Below, piece by piece: positions 8,076 to 16,474 of a stretch of DNA of 64,000 nt. The notes under the pieces were generated by a model that did not search any database, was not told the DNA's origin, and saw nothing but the letters and a program-made list of their open reading frames with translations. Where the stretch lies: NCBI GenBank assembly GCA_002354095.1, contig DEKX01000041.1:7526-71525 (forward strand), read 5' to 3'. The stretch is from Prevotella sp. UBA2711 (GTDB lineage: Bacteria > Bacteroidota > Bacteroidia > Bacteroidales > Bacteroidaceae). The first letter of the stretch is position 1, and every line of letters begins with the position of its first letter. Made by a program: the position numbers and the translations under genes.

Positions 8076-8197
8076 GTTTCCTCCTCCTTATAATAAGACT
8101 GTCTAGACCCATCGAGACTTCCACTTAAGAGCGATATACGCTCATCAAGTCTGACTATCTGAACGCTGGGCTTGCTATAAGGTAATTTCCTTGCCAT
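8066..8197 (-). CDS. 43-residue ORF coupled to the fimbrillin-like gene
   Basis: ATG at 8197 reads MARKLPYSKPSVQIVRLDER and ends at TAA 8066-8068. Its last codons overlap the start of the fimbrillin-like gene by 10 bases, and the ribosome-binding site of that gene lies inside it, so translation is probably coupled. The short Pro/Ser then Val-Gln-Ile-Val-Arg-Leu pattern is like the small unnamed proteins that precede fimbrillin-like genes in Bacteroidales. No signal peptide. Function not known; it may serve only as a leader. Confidence 0.55.
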   Translation of the reverse strand: MARKLPYSKPSVQIVRLDERISLLSGSLDGSRQSYYKEEETWE

Positions 8198-8209
8198 TGT
8201 CTTGTAGCG

Positions 8210-8929
8210 TTATTTAGGTAACTTCATGGCAGAAGTAACATCGAAGCCACCGTCCTTCTTGCCAGCATCACCGGCTCCAGCTTTGCCTGCAGCACCAGTT
8301 CCAGGTTTACCACCTCCATTGGTTTTACCTTGCAGATAACGTTGGTAGCCATCTTCAATTTCCTTGAGTTTGACATCGCGCAGTTTGTCAGCGTCTTGTT
8401 TGTATTCGTCTTTCAGCTTGTCGATGGCCTTGCGTGCTTCATCCACTTCTTGCGGTGGCATAGACGCAAACGGCTCGACGAGACGCTCCTGCACTTTGAC
8501 ATATTCCGCATCGCGCTGTGTCTTGCACTCGTTGTAAAAAGTCTTGGTCATTTCGATGAGCAGGTCTCTGCGGTCTTTGTTGACATCGGGCATGGTGAAG
8601 ATGGCATGTTGCTCATCCTTGTCGTCTTCGTTCTTGACATTGACCACATCCACCTTAAATTCGGGATGCACCTCCAAAACACCTTTGATGATGTCCTTAA
8701 ACGAGTTGGGATTCTTGGCCCAGACGTCGAATGAGTAGTCATCTTGCTTTTTCACGTAAGCCACTTCTTCCAGATTACACTCTATATTTGATGTTACCAC
8801 CGTTATTGACAGCAATGCCAACGGATCTGCCTTTACGCAGAAATTGGCCATTCGATAGTTGAACAGCATGTTGTAACCAGCCAAACGCTGTTCGAAATCC
8901 TGTAATTCTATTGTAATATATGTATTCAT
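8210..8929 (-). CDS. T6SS-operon protein with a ribosome recycling factor-like fold
   Basis: Last gene of the T6SS operon, 239 residues, no signal peptide. The order of parts resembles ribosome recycling factor (RRF): a first helix (about 8-35), a beta-rich insert (36-112), then two long helices (118-155 and 160-200). The junction MPDVNKDRRDLLIEMTK at 113-129 lines up with the RRF signature P-x-L-T-E-E-R-R, and QRDAEYVK (138-145) with the RRF element RRDANDK. The tail 203-239 is Gly/Ala/Lys-rich and flexible. It is 36 bases from the repeat-rich spike-associated gene. It may be an adaptor or a cargo aimed at ribosomes. It is not the housekeeping frr gene, given the context and the tail. Confidence 0.6.
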   Translation of the reverse strand: MNTYITIELQDFEQRLAGYNMLFNYRMANFCVKADPLALLSITVVTSNIECNLEEVAYVKKQDDYSFDVWAKNPNSFKDIIKGVLEVHPEFKVDVVNVKNEDDKDEQHAIFTMPDVNKDRRDLLIEMTKTFYNECKTQRDAEYVKVQERLVEPFASMPPQEVDEARKAIDKLKDEYKQDADKLRDVKLKEIEDGYQRYLQGKTNGGGKPGTGAAGKAGAGDAGKKDGGFDVTSAMKLPK

Positions 8930-8936
8930 AATAATC

Positions 8937-8964
8937 TTTAACCATTAACCTTTAACCCTTAACC
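8937..8964. repeat. Four tandem 7-bp units (NTTAACC)
   Basis: TTTAACC, ATTAACC, TTTAACC and CTTAACC follow each other at 8937-8964, filling the gap between the repeat protein stop and the RRF-like protein start. On the message they read GGTTAAN. Confidence 0.9.
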
Positions 8965-8965
8965 G

Positions 8966-10957
8966 TTATTCCTCCTTCGGTGCATCCTCAGCCTTGAGTT
9001 TGGCACTGAGACTAGCAGATGCAGCAGGAGCAGAAACAGCGACTCCGTCGCTGATGTTAGTAGATTTGAACGATGTCTTGGCCTCCAAGTTGTCGATGGT
9101 GGCTTGGGGCGCTTTCACTTCACCCTTCACCTCGGTAGCACCATTGATGGTTGTAGCACCATAGACTTCCGCCTTGCTGCCGCCCAGTGCCACATTGCCG
9201 TCACTGAGCTGTACCGTTGCCTTAGCCTCGCCCTGCTGTATTTCCAGCGTCTTGTCGGCAAAGCCGCCAATTTCTTCAGACACAACCTGTACCTTCTTCG
9301 ACTTGACATCCTTTGACTTGGCACCGACATACATCTTCTCAGCAACAAGTGTCATGCTACCACCTTCGGCCAGTTTGTCGTCGGTCCGTTTCTCTTTCTC
9401 TACGTCCATCGACTTCACGGCAACAGCCTTGGCATTCACCTGGATGCTGCCTGTCGCCTTGCCCTCGGTGTCGGTTGAGGAGAGGTCCATCTTCTCGGCA
9501 CGGATGCTGACCTTACCGTCCTTGGTGAGTGCTTTTTCCTTAGGCTTGCCGTCCTCAATATCGGTATCGGTGCTTTCCAGCGTGAAGGTCTTCGACTTGA
9601 CAATGATATCGCCCTCGGCAGTCATAGTGGCTTTTTTGATCTTGCCCTTCTCATCGTTCTCAATGTTGGCAGAGCCTTCGGTTGACACCTCGATAGTCTT
9701 GGCACGAAGCTTGATTTTACTGTCGGCAGTGAGTCCTTTCTCCTTCAGCTTCTTGTCGGCTATCTCATAGTCGATGCCACCCACGGTGACGTTCTTGGCT
9801 GTCAGGCTAATATTGCCTTCGGCGGTATAGGTGGCCTTGGTAGTCACTCCCTTGTCGTCGGCTTGTGCGTCGGTCATACCTGCTGTCGTTACCTCGAAAT
9901 TCTTGGCTTGGACGATGACCGAGCCATTCTTCTTCAGTTTGCCGTCTTTTTCAATTGCGAAAAGATTCGTTCTGTTGGCAATCATCGAGATACCAGATTC
10001 TTTGTTATCGCGCCAATTGCCTTCGCCGTCGGCAGAGAGCAGGTTGATGATCTCGCCCGTCAGATTGATGCGAGCTCCCGTGGTTTTCTTCTTGAAATCC
10101 TCGCCCTTGACAATCTTCGATTTTTCTGCCTTGTAGCAGTCTATCTGGCGGTTGGTTTCAGACAGCAGGGCAACGAGTCCATTCAGTGCGTAGGCCTGTT
10201 CTGTAATGGACATGGAGAGTGCCTCTATATCGCTGTTGATGTTGCGCACATCTTGATAATTGGTACGTATGCTGTCCTCTTTCTCCATCAACTTGTCGCG
10301 ATCGTCCATATTCTTCTCTATCTCTTTGACCAAGTCGTCGAAAGATTGTTGCAGTTTTTTAATCTGCTCTTTATAGTCGTCGCGCTCTTTCTCTCTTGTA
10401 CTGATGAGCTGATCTATTCGTTTTTCGAGACTTTCTGCTGTCATGGCAGCATCAACTTCGATGACTTTATCGGCATGAATGCGAACACCACAGCCTGAAG
10501 AAGGGATAATCGGTGAGGCAAAAGCCCCGGTGTTGTCGTTGCTTTGGATGATGATGTTGCGCGCTTGGCTTGCCACTTCGGAGATGGTTCCTACAACGTG
10601 CTCGTTGCCGTCGATACCTGGGTCTTCGGCAATCTGATGAATGACAGGTGCCCGCAGGTCAATAGTACCGGAATTACCAGCGCCCTGCATGCTGACCTGT
10701 GTGCCTCGGATAACGACGGTAGTTGCACCTTCTATGAGATTGCCACTGGCATCGACATTACCGATGATGATTTCAGGGGCAGAGATAATCAACCGGCGGT
10801 CGTCGCGAATGTAGCGTCCCTTTTGCATCTCAGCTGTTGAACTAAGGGCCAACTTTTGAAAATCAAGCTTGCTTTTTTTGATATCCTCCACCGTCTTGGG
10901 AGTCTTTTCAACGAGCTGTTTGATGATTTCGCCCCATTTCTTGAATATGTAGTCCAT
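8966..10957 (-). CDS. Large beta-helix-like repeat protein of the T6SS spike region
   Basis: A 663-residue protein with no signal peptide directly downstream of vgrG. Residues 45-175 hold short hydrophobic strands like a beta-helix (RRLIISAPEIIIGNV, GTIDLRAPVIHQI). Residues about 178-290 are a coiled coil. From 300 to 640 there are repeats of roughly 40-50 residues with the core G-x-I-x-L-x-A-K-x-x-x-V (EGNISLTAKNVTVGG, DSKIKLRAKTIEVST, DGKVSIRAEKMDLSS, GGSMTLVAEKMYVGA), again as in the triple beta-helix of VgrG/gp5 tails. It probably adds to the spike or carries cargo. I know no gene name for it. Confidence 0.65.
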   Translation of the reverse strand: MDYIFKKWGEIIKQLVEKTPKTVEDIKKSKLDFQKLALSSTAEMQKGRYIRDDRRLIISAPEIIIGNVDASGNLIEGATTVVIRGTQVSMQGAGNSGTIDLRAPVIHQIAEDPGIDGNEHVVGTISEVASQARNIIIQSNDNTGAFASPIIPSSGCGVRIHADKVIEVDAAMTAESLEKRIDQLISTREKERDDYKEQIKKLQQSFDDLVKEIEKNMDDRDKLMEKEDSIRTNYQDVRNINSDIEALSMSITEQAYALNGLVALLSETNRQIDCYKAEKSKIVKGEDFKKKTTGARINLTGEIINLLSADGEGNWRDNKESGISMIANRTNLFAIEKDGKLKKNGSVIVQAKNFEVTTAGMTDAQADDKGVTTKATYTAEGNISLTAKNVTVGGIDYEIADKKLKEKGLTADSKIKLRAKTIEVSTEGSANIENDEKGKIKKATMTAEGDIIVKSKTFTLESTDTDIEDGKPKEKALTKDGKVSIRAEKMDLSSTDTEGKATGSIQVNAKAVAVKSMDVEKEKRTDDKLAEGGSMTLVAEKMYVGAKSKDVKSKKVQVVSEEIGGFADKTLEIQQGEAKATVQLSDGNVALGGSKAEVYGATTINGATEVKGEVKAPQATIDNLEAKTSFKSTNISDGVAVSAPAASASLSAKLKAEDAPKEE

Positions 10958-10984
10958 AATCTTGAGTTTTTATTGTTAAAATGA

Positions 10985-13900
10985 CTATACCTTCAGTAGC
11001 ACTTTCTTCAGATATTCCATGGTGCCTTGGTTGGCACTAACCTCCTTGTGCAGACCTTCACCGTTGAAATTGAGTGTTGCATTGTCTTGATCAGAGAAGA
11101 GTATCTGACCGTCAGGGGTATTCTCCCACATCTTATTATCGGCAGCAGGCTTGTTGCTCTTAATCTTGTCCCCTACTTTGGCTAATGTGTTGTCCCACAG
11201 CGTGCGCACTATATCGTTCTGTAGCCAGCCCTTTGCACCCTTTCGGTCCATCTTTTGAATGACATTATACCAGTAAAATTCCTTTCCACTTTCTGAAGAT
11301 TTGGAGGTTTCTTCGATGGCTTTATTTAAATCCATGCCCAGATTCATGTATTTGTGTTCCTTGTTTTGGGCACTTTGGTTTACTTTGTCGAGGAACATTA
11401 GTACTATGACGCGGCGAAGATACTTCGAGCCATTTGATGCCGTGAACTTTCCTTTTGATTTGAGATTGGGCAGATTCTCGCTCTCTTTAAAATCATCTGC
11501 AGCAAAGGAGTAGTCAGCTAACCTATCTTTAAGTGTGGATGCAGCTTTTTTGATGCAGGGCAGCAACCAATTGAAGTCGTATAATTCCAAATGACTTTCA
11601 TCATAGACTTGGTCAATCCCGTTTTTGTCGTATTCTTTCACTTTAAATAGACTTTGGGCATATTCGACAGCTGCTGGGTTGATACGGAGGTAGTCTTCCT
11701 CCAGTACGGCCTGCTCTTCTTTTTCTAATTCATCTTCTTCTTCTTCGTTCAAATCACCAAAAAGTACTCTTACAGCGTTGTAGGCAGGGTCGGGGTCGTG
11801 CTTTAGGTGTTCCTTGAAAGTTTGGATGTTGATTTGATAATCATCCCATTCGGGGTATTGATAGTCAAAGACTAAAGCCGGAATGTCGGGCTTGTACGGA
11901 TCTATAAGCACTTCTTTCGCAATTTCCATATAGGCATCACGCTTTTTCATAGCTTGATCCCATAGCGTATCCCATGTATCAAATAGTTGGTCTGAATGCG
12001 AGACAAGGAAATTGATACATTCTATCAAAGCCATGAAGAAAGCCTGTTGACTTTCCTCGCCTTGATTAGCATTGTAGCGGTTACTTGCGATGGTGGTTTT
12101 GCCATGGCCAGCCTCTAACCTCAGGTAGCGTTTCGACTTGATGAGGAATGTGCCGTCTACGGGTCTGACGAAGGTTTCTACGACTTGGCGGATAAGTGAT
12201 AGGTCAACCACAGATGCAAGGAATTGGTCGGTTAACTGTCCTGCAACAGTTCCAACGACACCGAGAATTTTTGAACCTACTGTCGATGGCGTAGGATCGC
12301 TAATATTTTTACCGGAAAGTAAAGTGAGTTTGTTGCCAGCCTCGATTTTGATGTTTTGGCCTTTAATGGTAACATCACCGTTGGGTGCACTGATAGTGAT
12401 GCCTGAGAAGGCATTGATGCTGACAGTTCCGAAGGGCGACTTAATGTCGATAGCGCGCTTGTGGCTCTTCATCTCAATCTCGTAGATGCCATAGCGGTCG
12501 CCAATGTGAATACCACCCGCCAAATCTTTGGCAGTTGGTACCAAAGAACCAGCTCCAGCAAGGGAACCATATAGTCCGATACCAGGAGAAATCAGATTGC
12601 CAAAAAAGTTGCCGCCACCGGATGGATCGGTAAAGGTGATGTGGTGACCGTTGGGCGACATCATCGACATGGAGATGTCTTTCCACTGCATTTCCGGAGC
12701 AGCCTTGCGGTAAAGTCCCTCGTCTGGTGTTACATTATTCTTGGAATAGAGACTACCCACCACATACGGACGCTCCACATTGTCGTTTTCAAAGTTTACC
12801 AGCACCTCGTCACCGATGCGTGGACGGAAGAATGTACCACCGCCAGGAGTCGCAAAGGGTGAGGAAACACGTACCCAGGGGCTGGACATATCTTCGACTT
12901 TCTCCTTGATGATATCTGCTATCTGGTCGCGTTTTTCTGTTAAGTCTTTTTCACTGGCTTCTGCGCGCATCAGATTGGCCCGTGCTTCTTGAAGTTTCTG
13001 ATTCAGTTCATCGCAAGCTTTCTGACATGTCTTGATGATACTATTGTCAGAGTCGGACTTACCCTGATCTTTTTCTTGGGCAGCTTTCTCCATGTCGGAT
13101 ATGCAGTTTGAAGCATTGTTCAATTGTCCCTGTTTAGTTTTTTTGTCTGTTTCGAGTTTTTCTATTTCAGTTTTAAGTTCTTGTTTCTTTGCCTCGTCCG
13201 TTGTGTTGCTCAACTGGATTCGTTTCTCCTGAAGTTCAGTTTCTATCTTATTGAGTTCACTGTTGATAGCATCACGCTCAGCAGTCTTTTTTGCCATCAT
13301 CGTCTTACGCTCTTCAGGTGTAGCATTGGTATAAGCTTTCAGTTCTTCCAGTTTAATGGAAGCCTCCGCTTTACGGATTTCCAGTTCTTTAATTTTCTTT
13401 AGCAGTTCCTTTTTATCCTCTTTCGATTCCTCGATTTTTTGTTTAATCTCCGCCAGTTGAGCCTTTTCGGCACCACCCATTGCCTGCCATGGGAAAGCAA
13501 GGCGAACGCGCCCTTGAAACTTCGGATCTTCATTGGCTGTGACGAATGCTGTCTGTGGACCAGACTTCCTAATCACTGGTACAGGTTGTATGGGTGGGTA
13601 GAAAGCGTCAGGCTCAGTACCTTTATCTTTGCATGCAGGGATGGCGTAGATTTTCAGTGAACGCTTGCCTGCGTACCTTTCGGAGATCTCCGTGTTGTAT
13701 TTGTCATAAGTAGCATTCCATGCCACTTCTGAAATTTGTTGTATCTGGATAATCACATAGGGGCCTGTCAGTCCTTCAATAGTAATCTGCTGTCCCAGTT
13801 TCACATGTTTGAAAGTGGTACCCATATTGATGCAGACAATCTGGCGTCCCTGCGATTCCTCGTATTGATGAACGTCATTATAGTATTTGAGCGTAGTCCA

Positions 13901-15220
13901 ACTCTTTTCATTGATCGCAGCAAACTCCACCACTTTATCACCATTATATTGCTCCTTTTTAGTCTTCCAAGGTTCTCCATAGGTTTTCCATTTAGCAGGA
14001 TTAACGCTATTGACTTGGAGCAAGGCTTTTGCGGCTGTAACACCTTCACCTACAATTAATGCTTTCGCTAAACTTGCAGGTATTCCCTCTTTATAACTCT
14101 TTTCATTCGCCAACATGGTTTTGAAAAATGGAACGGCATGCGACATCGCTATATCGTTGGCATTACCATCATAGTACAATTCACGTGCTAAATCGGTGAA
14201 CTTATCCTTGAAGAGCGGGAAGAAATAATCGTCGGACGCTATTTCTGAATTACCGGAAAGATTGGCAGGGAAAGCGTCTACCGGATAATGGGTATCCTGT
14301 CGGTCGATGACAGATTGGTTGAGTTTGAGCTCCCCCGAACTCTTGACGCTGTCACGACTGTAATCAGAAACAGTAATCAAGTCGGCAGATATGTTCTGTG
14401 CCGTCACAGACTCGTAATCCTTTATTTCTACTTTTTCCTTACTTTTTACCAGGCCTAATGTCAGTTTGCCGTCTTCGAAATAGAGGAACTCACCACAGCG
14501 GTTGGCTGTACGAACGAGGAAGTCGTAGAAAGTCTCGTTATACTGTACCAGATAAGGGTGGATGAATTCGGGTGTATCATTTCCGTCCTTGTAAACAAGA
14601 TGGCGCATGTTGCCCACATCGGTAATTACCAATGGCTCTTTTTCAGAAAACCTTCCAAAGATGATACTTTCAGCCTTTAGGATACCCTCACCCAACTTGC
14701 GAGCAACATAGGCTTTGCTGTACTTGTTGAGCGTCATCAGCTTATCCATACTGAAAATATTCAGTTTGACATACATCTTTGCGCCGTTGGTATCGCGCTT
14801 GATCTGTGGGTTTAATTCGTAGACATAGCAATTCCTGGCGACCTCCCATTTATTTTTGTAATTCAGTGTACGGGTGGTGTCGATGATGCGTTCCACTTGC
14901 AGAATATCAAGTTTAACCTGTCGTTGCAGGAACAACGCAGAGACGGCATCAAAATCAGGAGTGGTACTTTCTTTACTGTCTGTACTTGTAGCCTGTGTGA
15001 TATCCAACTCCGCTTCAATTTGGGTAGGTTGATAAATCTTACGATTAATCTGAATACCTTTGAAAGTGACATAATAGGTTTTGCTGTCATACTTGAACTC
15101 CTTACGGACACCTTGTTCGATGAGCAAATTATCCAGTTTCTTTTTGGCGCCGGTGTTCGTGATGTTGTCACCAAAGGTCAGCCTATAGATGTATAAATCT
15201 TTGTTAGTATTGTCAGCCAT
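10985..15220 (-). CDS. tssI: T6SS spike protein VgrG (TssI), oversized with coiled-coil insert
   Basis: Spike trimer at the tip of the Hcp tube. I start at the ATG at 15220 (MADNTNKDLY), 14 bases after the upstream gene; an earlier ATG at 15253 would overlap it. Numbering from there: 1-550 gp27-like base; 565-580 (DPKFQGRVRLAFPWQ) is the first half of the gp5 OB-fold; 581-778 is a highly charged coiled coil; 779-825 (SPWVRVSSPFA ... GDEVLVNF ... PYVVGSLY) is the second half; 905-970 and 1020-1045 are needle beta-helix; about 1055-1411 is an extra C-terminal region of unknown role. At 1411 residues it is about twice the usual size for VgrG. No known toxin domain is visible in the tail. Confidence 0.9.
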   Translation of the reverse strand: MADNTNKDLYIYRLTFGDNITNTGAKKKLDNLLIEQGVRKEFKYDSKTYYVTFKGIQINRKIYQPTQIEAELDITQATSTDSKESTTPDFDAVSALFLQRQVKLDILQVERIIDTTRTLNYKNKWEVARNCYVYELNPQIKRDTNGAKMYVKLNIFSMDKLMTLNKYSKAYVARKLGEGILKAESIIFGRFSEKEPLVITDVGNMRHLVYKDGNDTPEFIHPYLVQYNETFYDFLVRTANRCGEFLYFEDGKLTLGLVKSKEKVEIKDYESVTAQNISADLITVSDYSRDSVKSSGELKLNQSVIDRQDTHYPVDAFPANLSGNSEIASDDYFFPLFKDKFTDLARELYYDGNANDIAMSHAVPFFKTMLANEKSYKEGIPASLAKALIVGEGVTAAKALLQVNSVNPAKWKTYGEPWKTKKEQYNGDKVVEFAAINEKSWTTLKYYNDVHQYEESQGRQIVCINMGTTFKHVKLGQQITIEGLTGPYVIIQIQQISEVAWNATYDKYNTEISERYAGKRSLKIYAIPACKDKGTEPDAFYPPIQPVPVIRKSGPQTAFVTANEDPKFQGRVRLAFPWQAMGGAEKAQLAEIKQKIEESKEDKKELLKKIKELEIRKAEASIKLEELKAYTNATPEERKTMMAKKTAERDAINSELNKIETELQEKRIQLSNTTDEAKKQELKTEIEKLETDKKTKQGQLNNASNCISDMEKAAQEKDQGKSDSDNSIIKTCQKACDELNQKLQEARANLMRAEASEKDLTEKRDQIADIIKEKVEDMSSPWVRVSSPFATPGGGTFFRPRIGDEVLVNFENDNVERPYVVGSLYSKNNVTPDEGLYRKAAPEMQWKDISMSMMSPNGHHITFTDPSGGGNFFGNLISPGIGLYGSLAGAGSLVPTAKDLAGGIHIGDRYGIYEIEMKSHKRAIDIKSPFGTVSINAFSGITISAPNGDVTIKGQNIKIEAGNKLTLLSGKNISDPTPSTVGSKILGVVGTVAGQLTDQFLASVVDLSLIRQVVETFVRPVDGTFLIKSKRYLRLEAGHGKTTIASNRYNANQGEESQQAFFMALIECINFLVSHSDQLFDTWDTLWDQAMKKRDAYMEIAKEVLIDPYKPDIPALVFDYQYPEWDDYQINIQTFKEHLKHDPDPAYNAVRVLFGDLNEEEEDELEKEEQAVLEEDYLRINPAAVEYAQSLFKVKEYDKNGIDQVYDESHLELYDFNWLLPCIKKAASTLKDRLADYSFAADDFKESENLPNLKSKGKFTASNGSKYLRRVIVLMFLDKVNQSAQNKEHKYMNLGMDLNKAIEETSKSSESGKEFYWYNVIQKMDRKGAKGWLQNDIVRTLWDNTLAKVGDKIKSNKPAADNKMWENTPDGQILFSDQDNATLNFNGEGLHKEVSANQGTMEYLKKVLLKV

Positions 15221-15234
15221 ATCGTTTGTGGATT

Positions 15235-15714
15235 TTATTGAATGAATGTACATTTAAGATCATGGTCATTGCCCAAATAGGTGACGGAGCGTACCAGAAG
15301 TTTTATGGTTAGCAGGGGCTGGGAAGCTTCCCCTTTATCGGCGATTTTTACTGATGACACTTCGTCGATATTGACGATAAAGCCATCAACCACCATACCA
15401 TCATCATAGCTCGCCAGACGCTGGTTTTCGTTAAAAGTGGCATTGAAGATAAACGAGAAACGGAAATGATCATTGGAGGCCAATGAACGGAAATAGCTAT
15501 TGGCCTGTCCCATAGAGTTGACACGTACGGTGAAGGTCAGCAGTGTGGGTTCTGATTTGCCATAGAGGTTGCCTGTCTCGTTGCGACGGTACTCGCCGCA
15601 GTAGTCAAAATGCTGCACCGTCTGACATTTCTCCTTCATCACGTTGAGCGGATTCTCTAAGAAGTCTTCCTGCAGCACTACTGCTTTCAGTTCGTTGGAA
15701 TATAATGTTGCCAT
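15235..15714 (-). CDS. Hcp/TssD-like protein, spike-proximal
   Basis: A 159-residue beta-rich protein just upstream of vgrG. The middle (TLLTFTVRVNSMGQANSYFR and YDDGMVVDGFIVNIDEVSS) follows the strand pattern of Bacteroidetes Hcp proteins, in which the second motif reads like DGYIIQFTENID. The match is weaker than for the two Hcp genes at 31-32 kb. Because it lies between another Hcp-like gene and vgrG, it may be the adapter ring between tube and spike. Not certain. Confidence 0.5.
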   Translation of the reverse strand: MATLYSNELKAVVLQEDFLENPLNVMKEKCQTVQHFDYCGEYRRNETGNLYGKSEPTLLTFTVRVNSMGQANSYFRSLASNDHFRFSFIFNATFNENQRLASYDDGMVVDGFIVNIDEVSSVKIADKGEASQPLLTIKLLVRSVTYLGNDHDLKCTFIQ

Positions 15715-15723
15715 AGCTCTTTC

Positions 15724-16137
15724 TTATTTACAAATAAAGGTGATACCATCGATTTCAATTTTCTCTGCAGTAATAGCTAATTTCACTAAGCGGCGTCGCT
15801 GATTGTCAATGTCATAGATCTCGGAGAGAGAGAAACAACGGCCTACTTCGAAATAGATTTCCTGCTTGTCTTCGTTGTTGTTAGTGGAATCATAGCCTTG
15901 GCTGATGACGATTCTGCCGTCCTGAGTACCTTGTGTCGTAAACCATTCGAACAGGGTGAGGTCGTCTTTACCTGGTGCTATCGCTACCACCTCTAACCGC
16001 TCGCAGCGGGCTGTCTCTTCTGGGGCAAAGTCATTATAGTCCCTGTTGAAAACCAGGTGATAGTCGGCTATCAGATAACGCTTGGGGTAGCGCTTGATGC
16101 TGTTGTCGCCAAATTCTAAGGTTGCTGTTAGTGCCAT
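15724..16137 (-). CDS. Hcp/TssD-like tube protein
   Basis: A 137-residue cytoplasmic beta-barrel protein of the Hcp type: MALTATLEFGDNSIKRYPKR at the N-terminus, LYHLVFNRDYN-like first strands, a central LTLFEWFTTQGTQDGRIVIS and late strands ending EIDGITFICK. A decayed copy with the same N-terminal sequence is found at 36488. It is grouped with the 159-residue protein and vgrG, ten bases apart, so it may form a special tube segment beside the spike. Confidence 0.6.
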   Translation of the reverse strand: MALTATLEFGDNSIKRYPKRYLIADYHLVFNRDYNDFAPEETARCERLEVVAIAPGKDDLTLFEWFTTQGTQDGRIVISQGYDSTNNNEDKQEIYFEVGRCFSLSEIYDIDNQRRRLVKLAITAEKIEIDGITFICK

Positions 16138-16150
16138 ATTTTGTTGTCGT

Positions 16151-16456
16151 TTAATCTTCTATTTTGAACAGTTGCATAAAACCGCTGATGGTGAACACCT
16201 CCTTGATGTCGTCATTCGGATGGGCAATCGTTATTTGATGCCCTGTTTTGCGGGTGTACTTATAGAGTGAAAGCAGGAGCCTCAGACCACTGGATGCTAT
16301 ATAGGTAAGGTCTTTACAATCCACGTAGAAATCGCAATTGTCATAATAGAACACAGGAGCCAGGTCCATTTCTGCCTGTCTGCTTTCGGCTGTGTTCAGT
16401 TCACCGGCGAGTGTAATCGTGACTAAATCCTCCTGTTTTGTAATTGATAGTGTCAT
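16151..16456 (-). CDS. STAS-domain anti-sigma factor antagonist-like protein
   Basis: A 101-residue single STAS domain of the SpoIIAA/RsbV type. The phosphorylation site is Ser56 in YIASSGLRLLL (Ser before Gly-Leu-Arg), preceded by the DCKDLTYI strand. In known partner switches this Ser is phosphorylated by an HATPase kinase and freed by a PP2C phosphatase; both activities are present as domains in the next gene upstream (19 bases away). It is expected to bind or release a partner in the T6SS. No sigma factor gene is seen nearby. Confidence 0.88.
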   Translation of the reverse strand: MTLSITKQEDLVTITLAGELNTAESRQAEMDLAPVFYYDNCDFYVDCKDLTYIASSGLRLLLSLYKYTRKTGHQITIAHPNDDIKEVFTISGFMQLFKIED

Positions 16457-16474
16457 ATTTTCTTTCTTTTGTTA

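Noticed and set aside
8210..8929. Housekeeping ribosome recycling factor gene
   Set aside because: Similarity is only in fold pattern and short motifs, the protein has a long Gly/Ala tail, and frr is normally near other translation genes (tsf, pyrH), which are absent here.
8937..8964. TTAACC repeats as a telomere or replication feature
   Set aside because: Only four units in a 36-base gap between two genes of one operon; a slipped-strand repeat is enough explanation.
15221..15253. Upstream start of vgrG at 15253
   Set aside because: It would overlap the preceding gene by 19 bases; MADNTNKDLY at 15220 is a more typical beginning.
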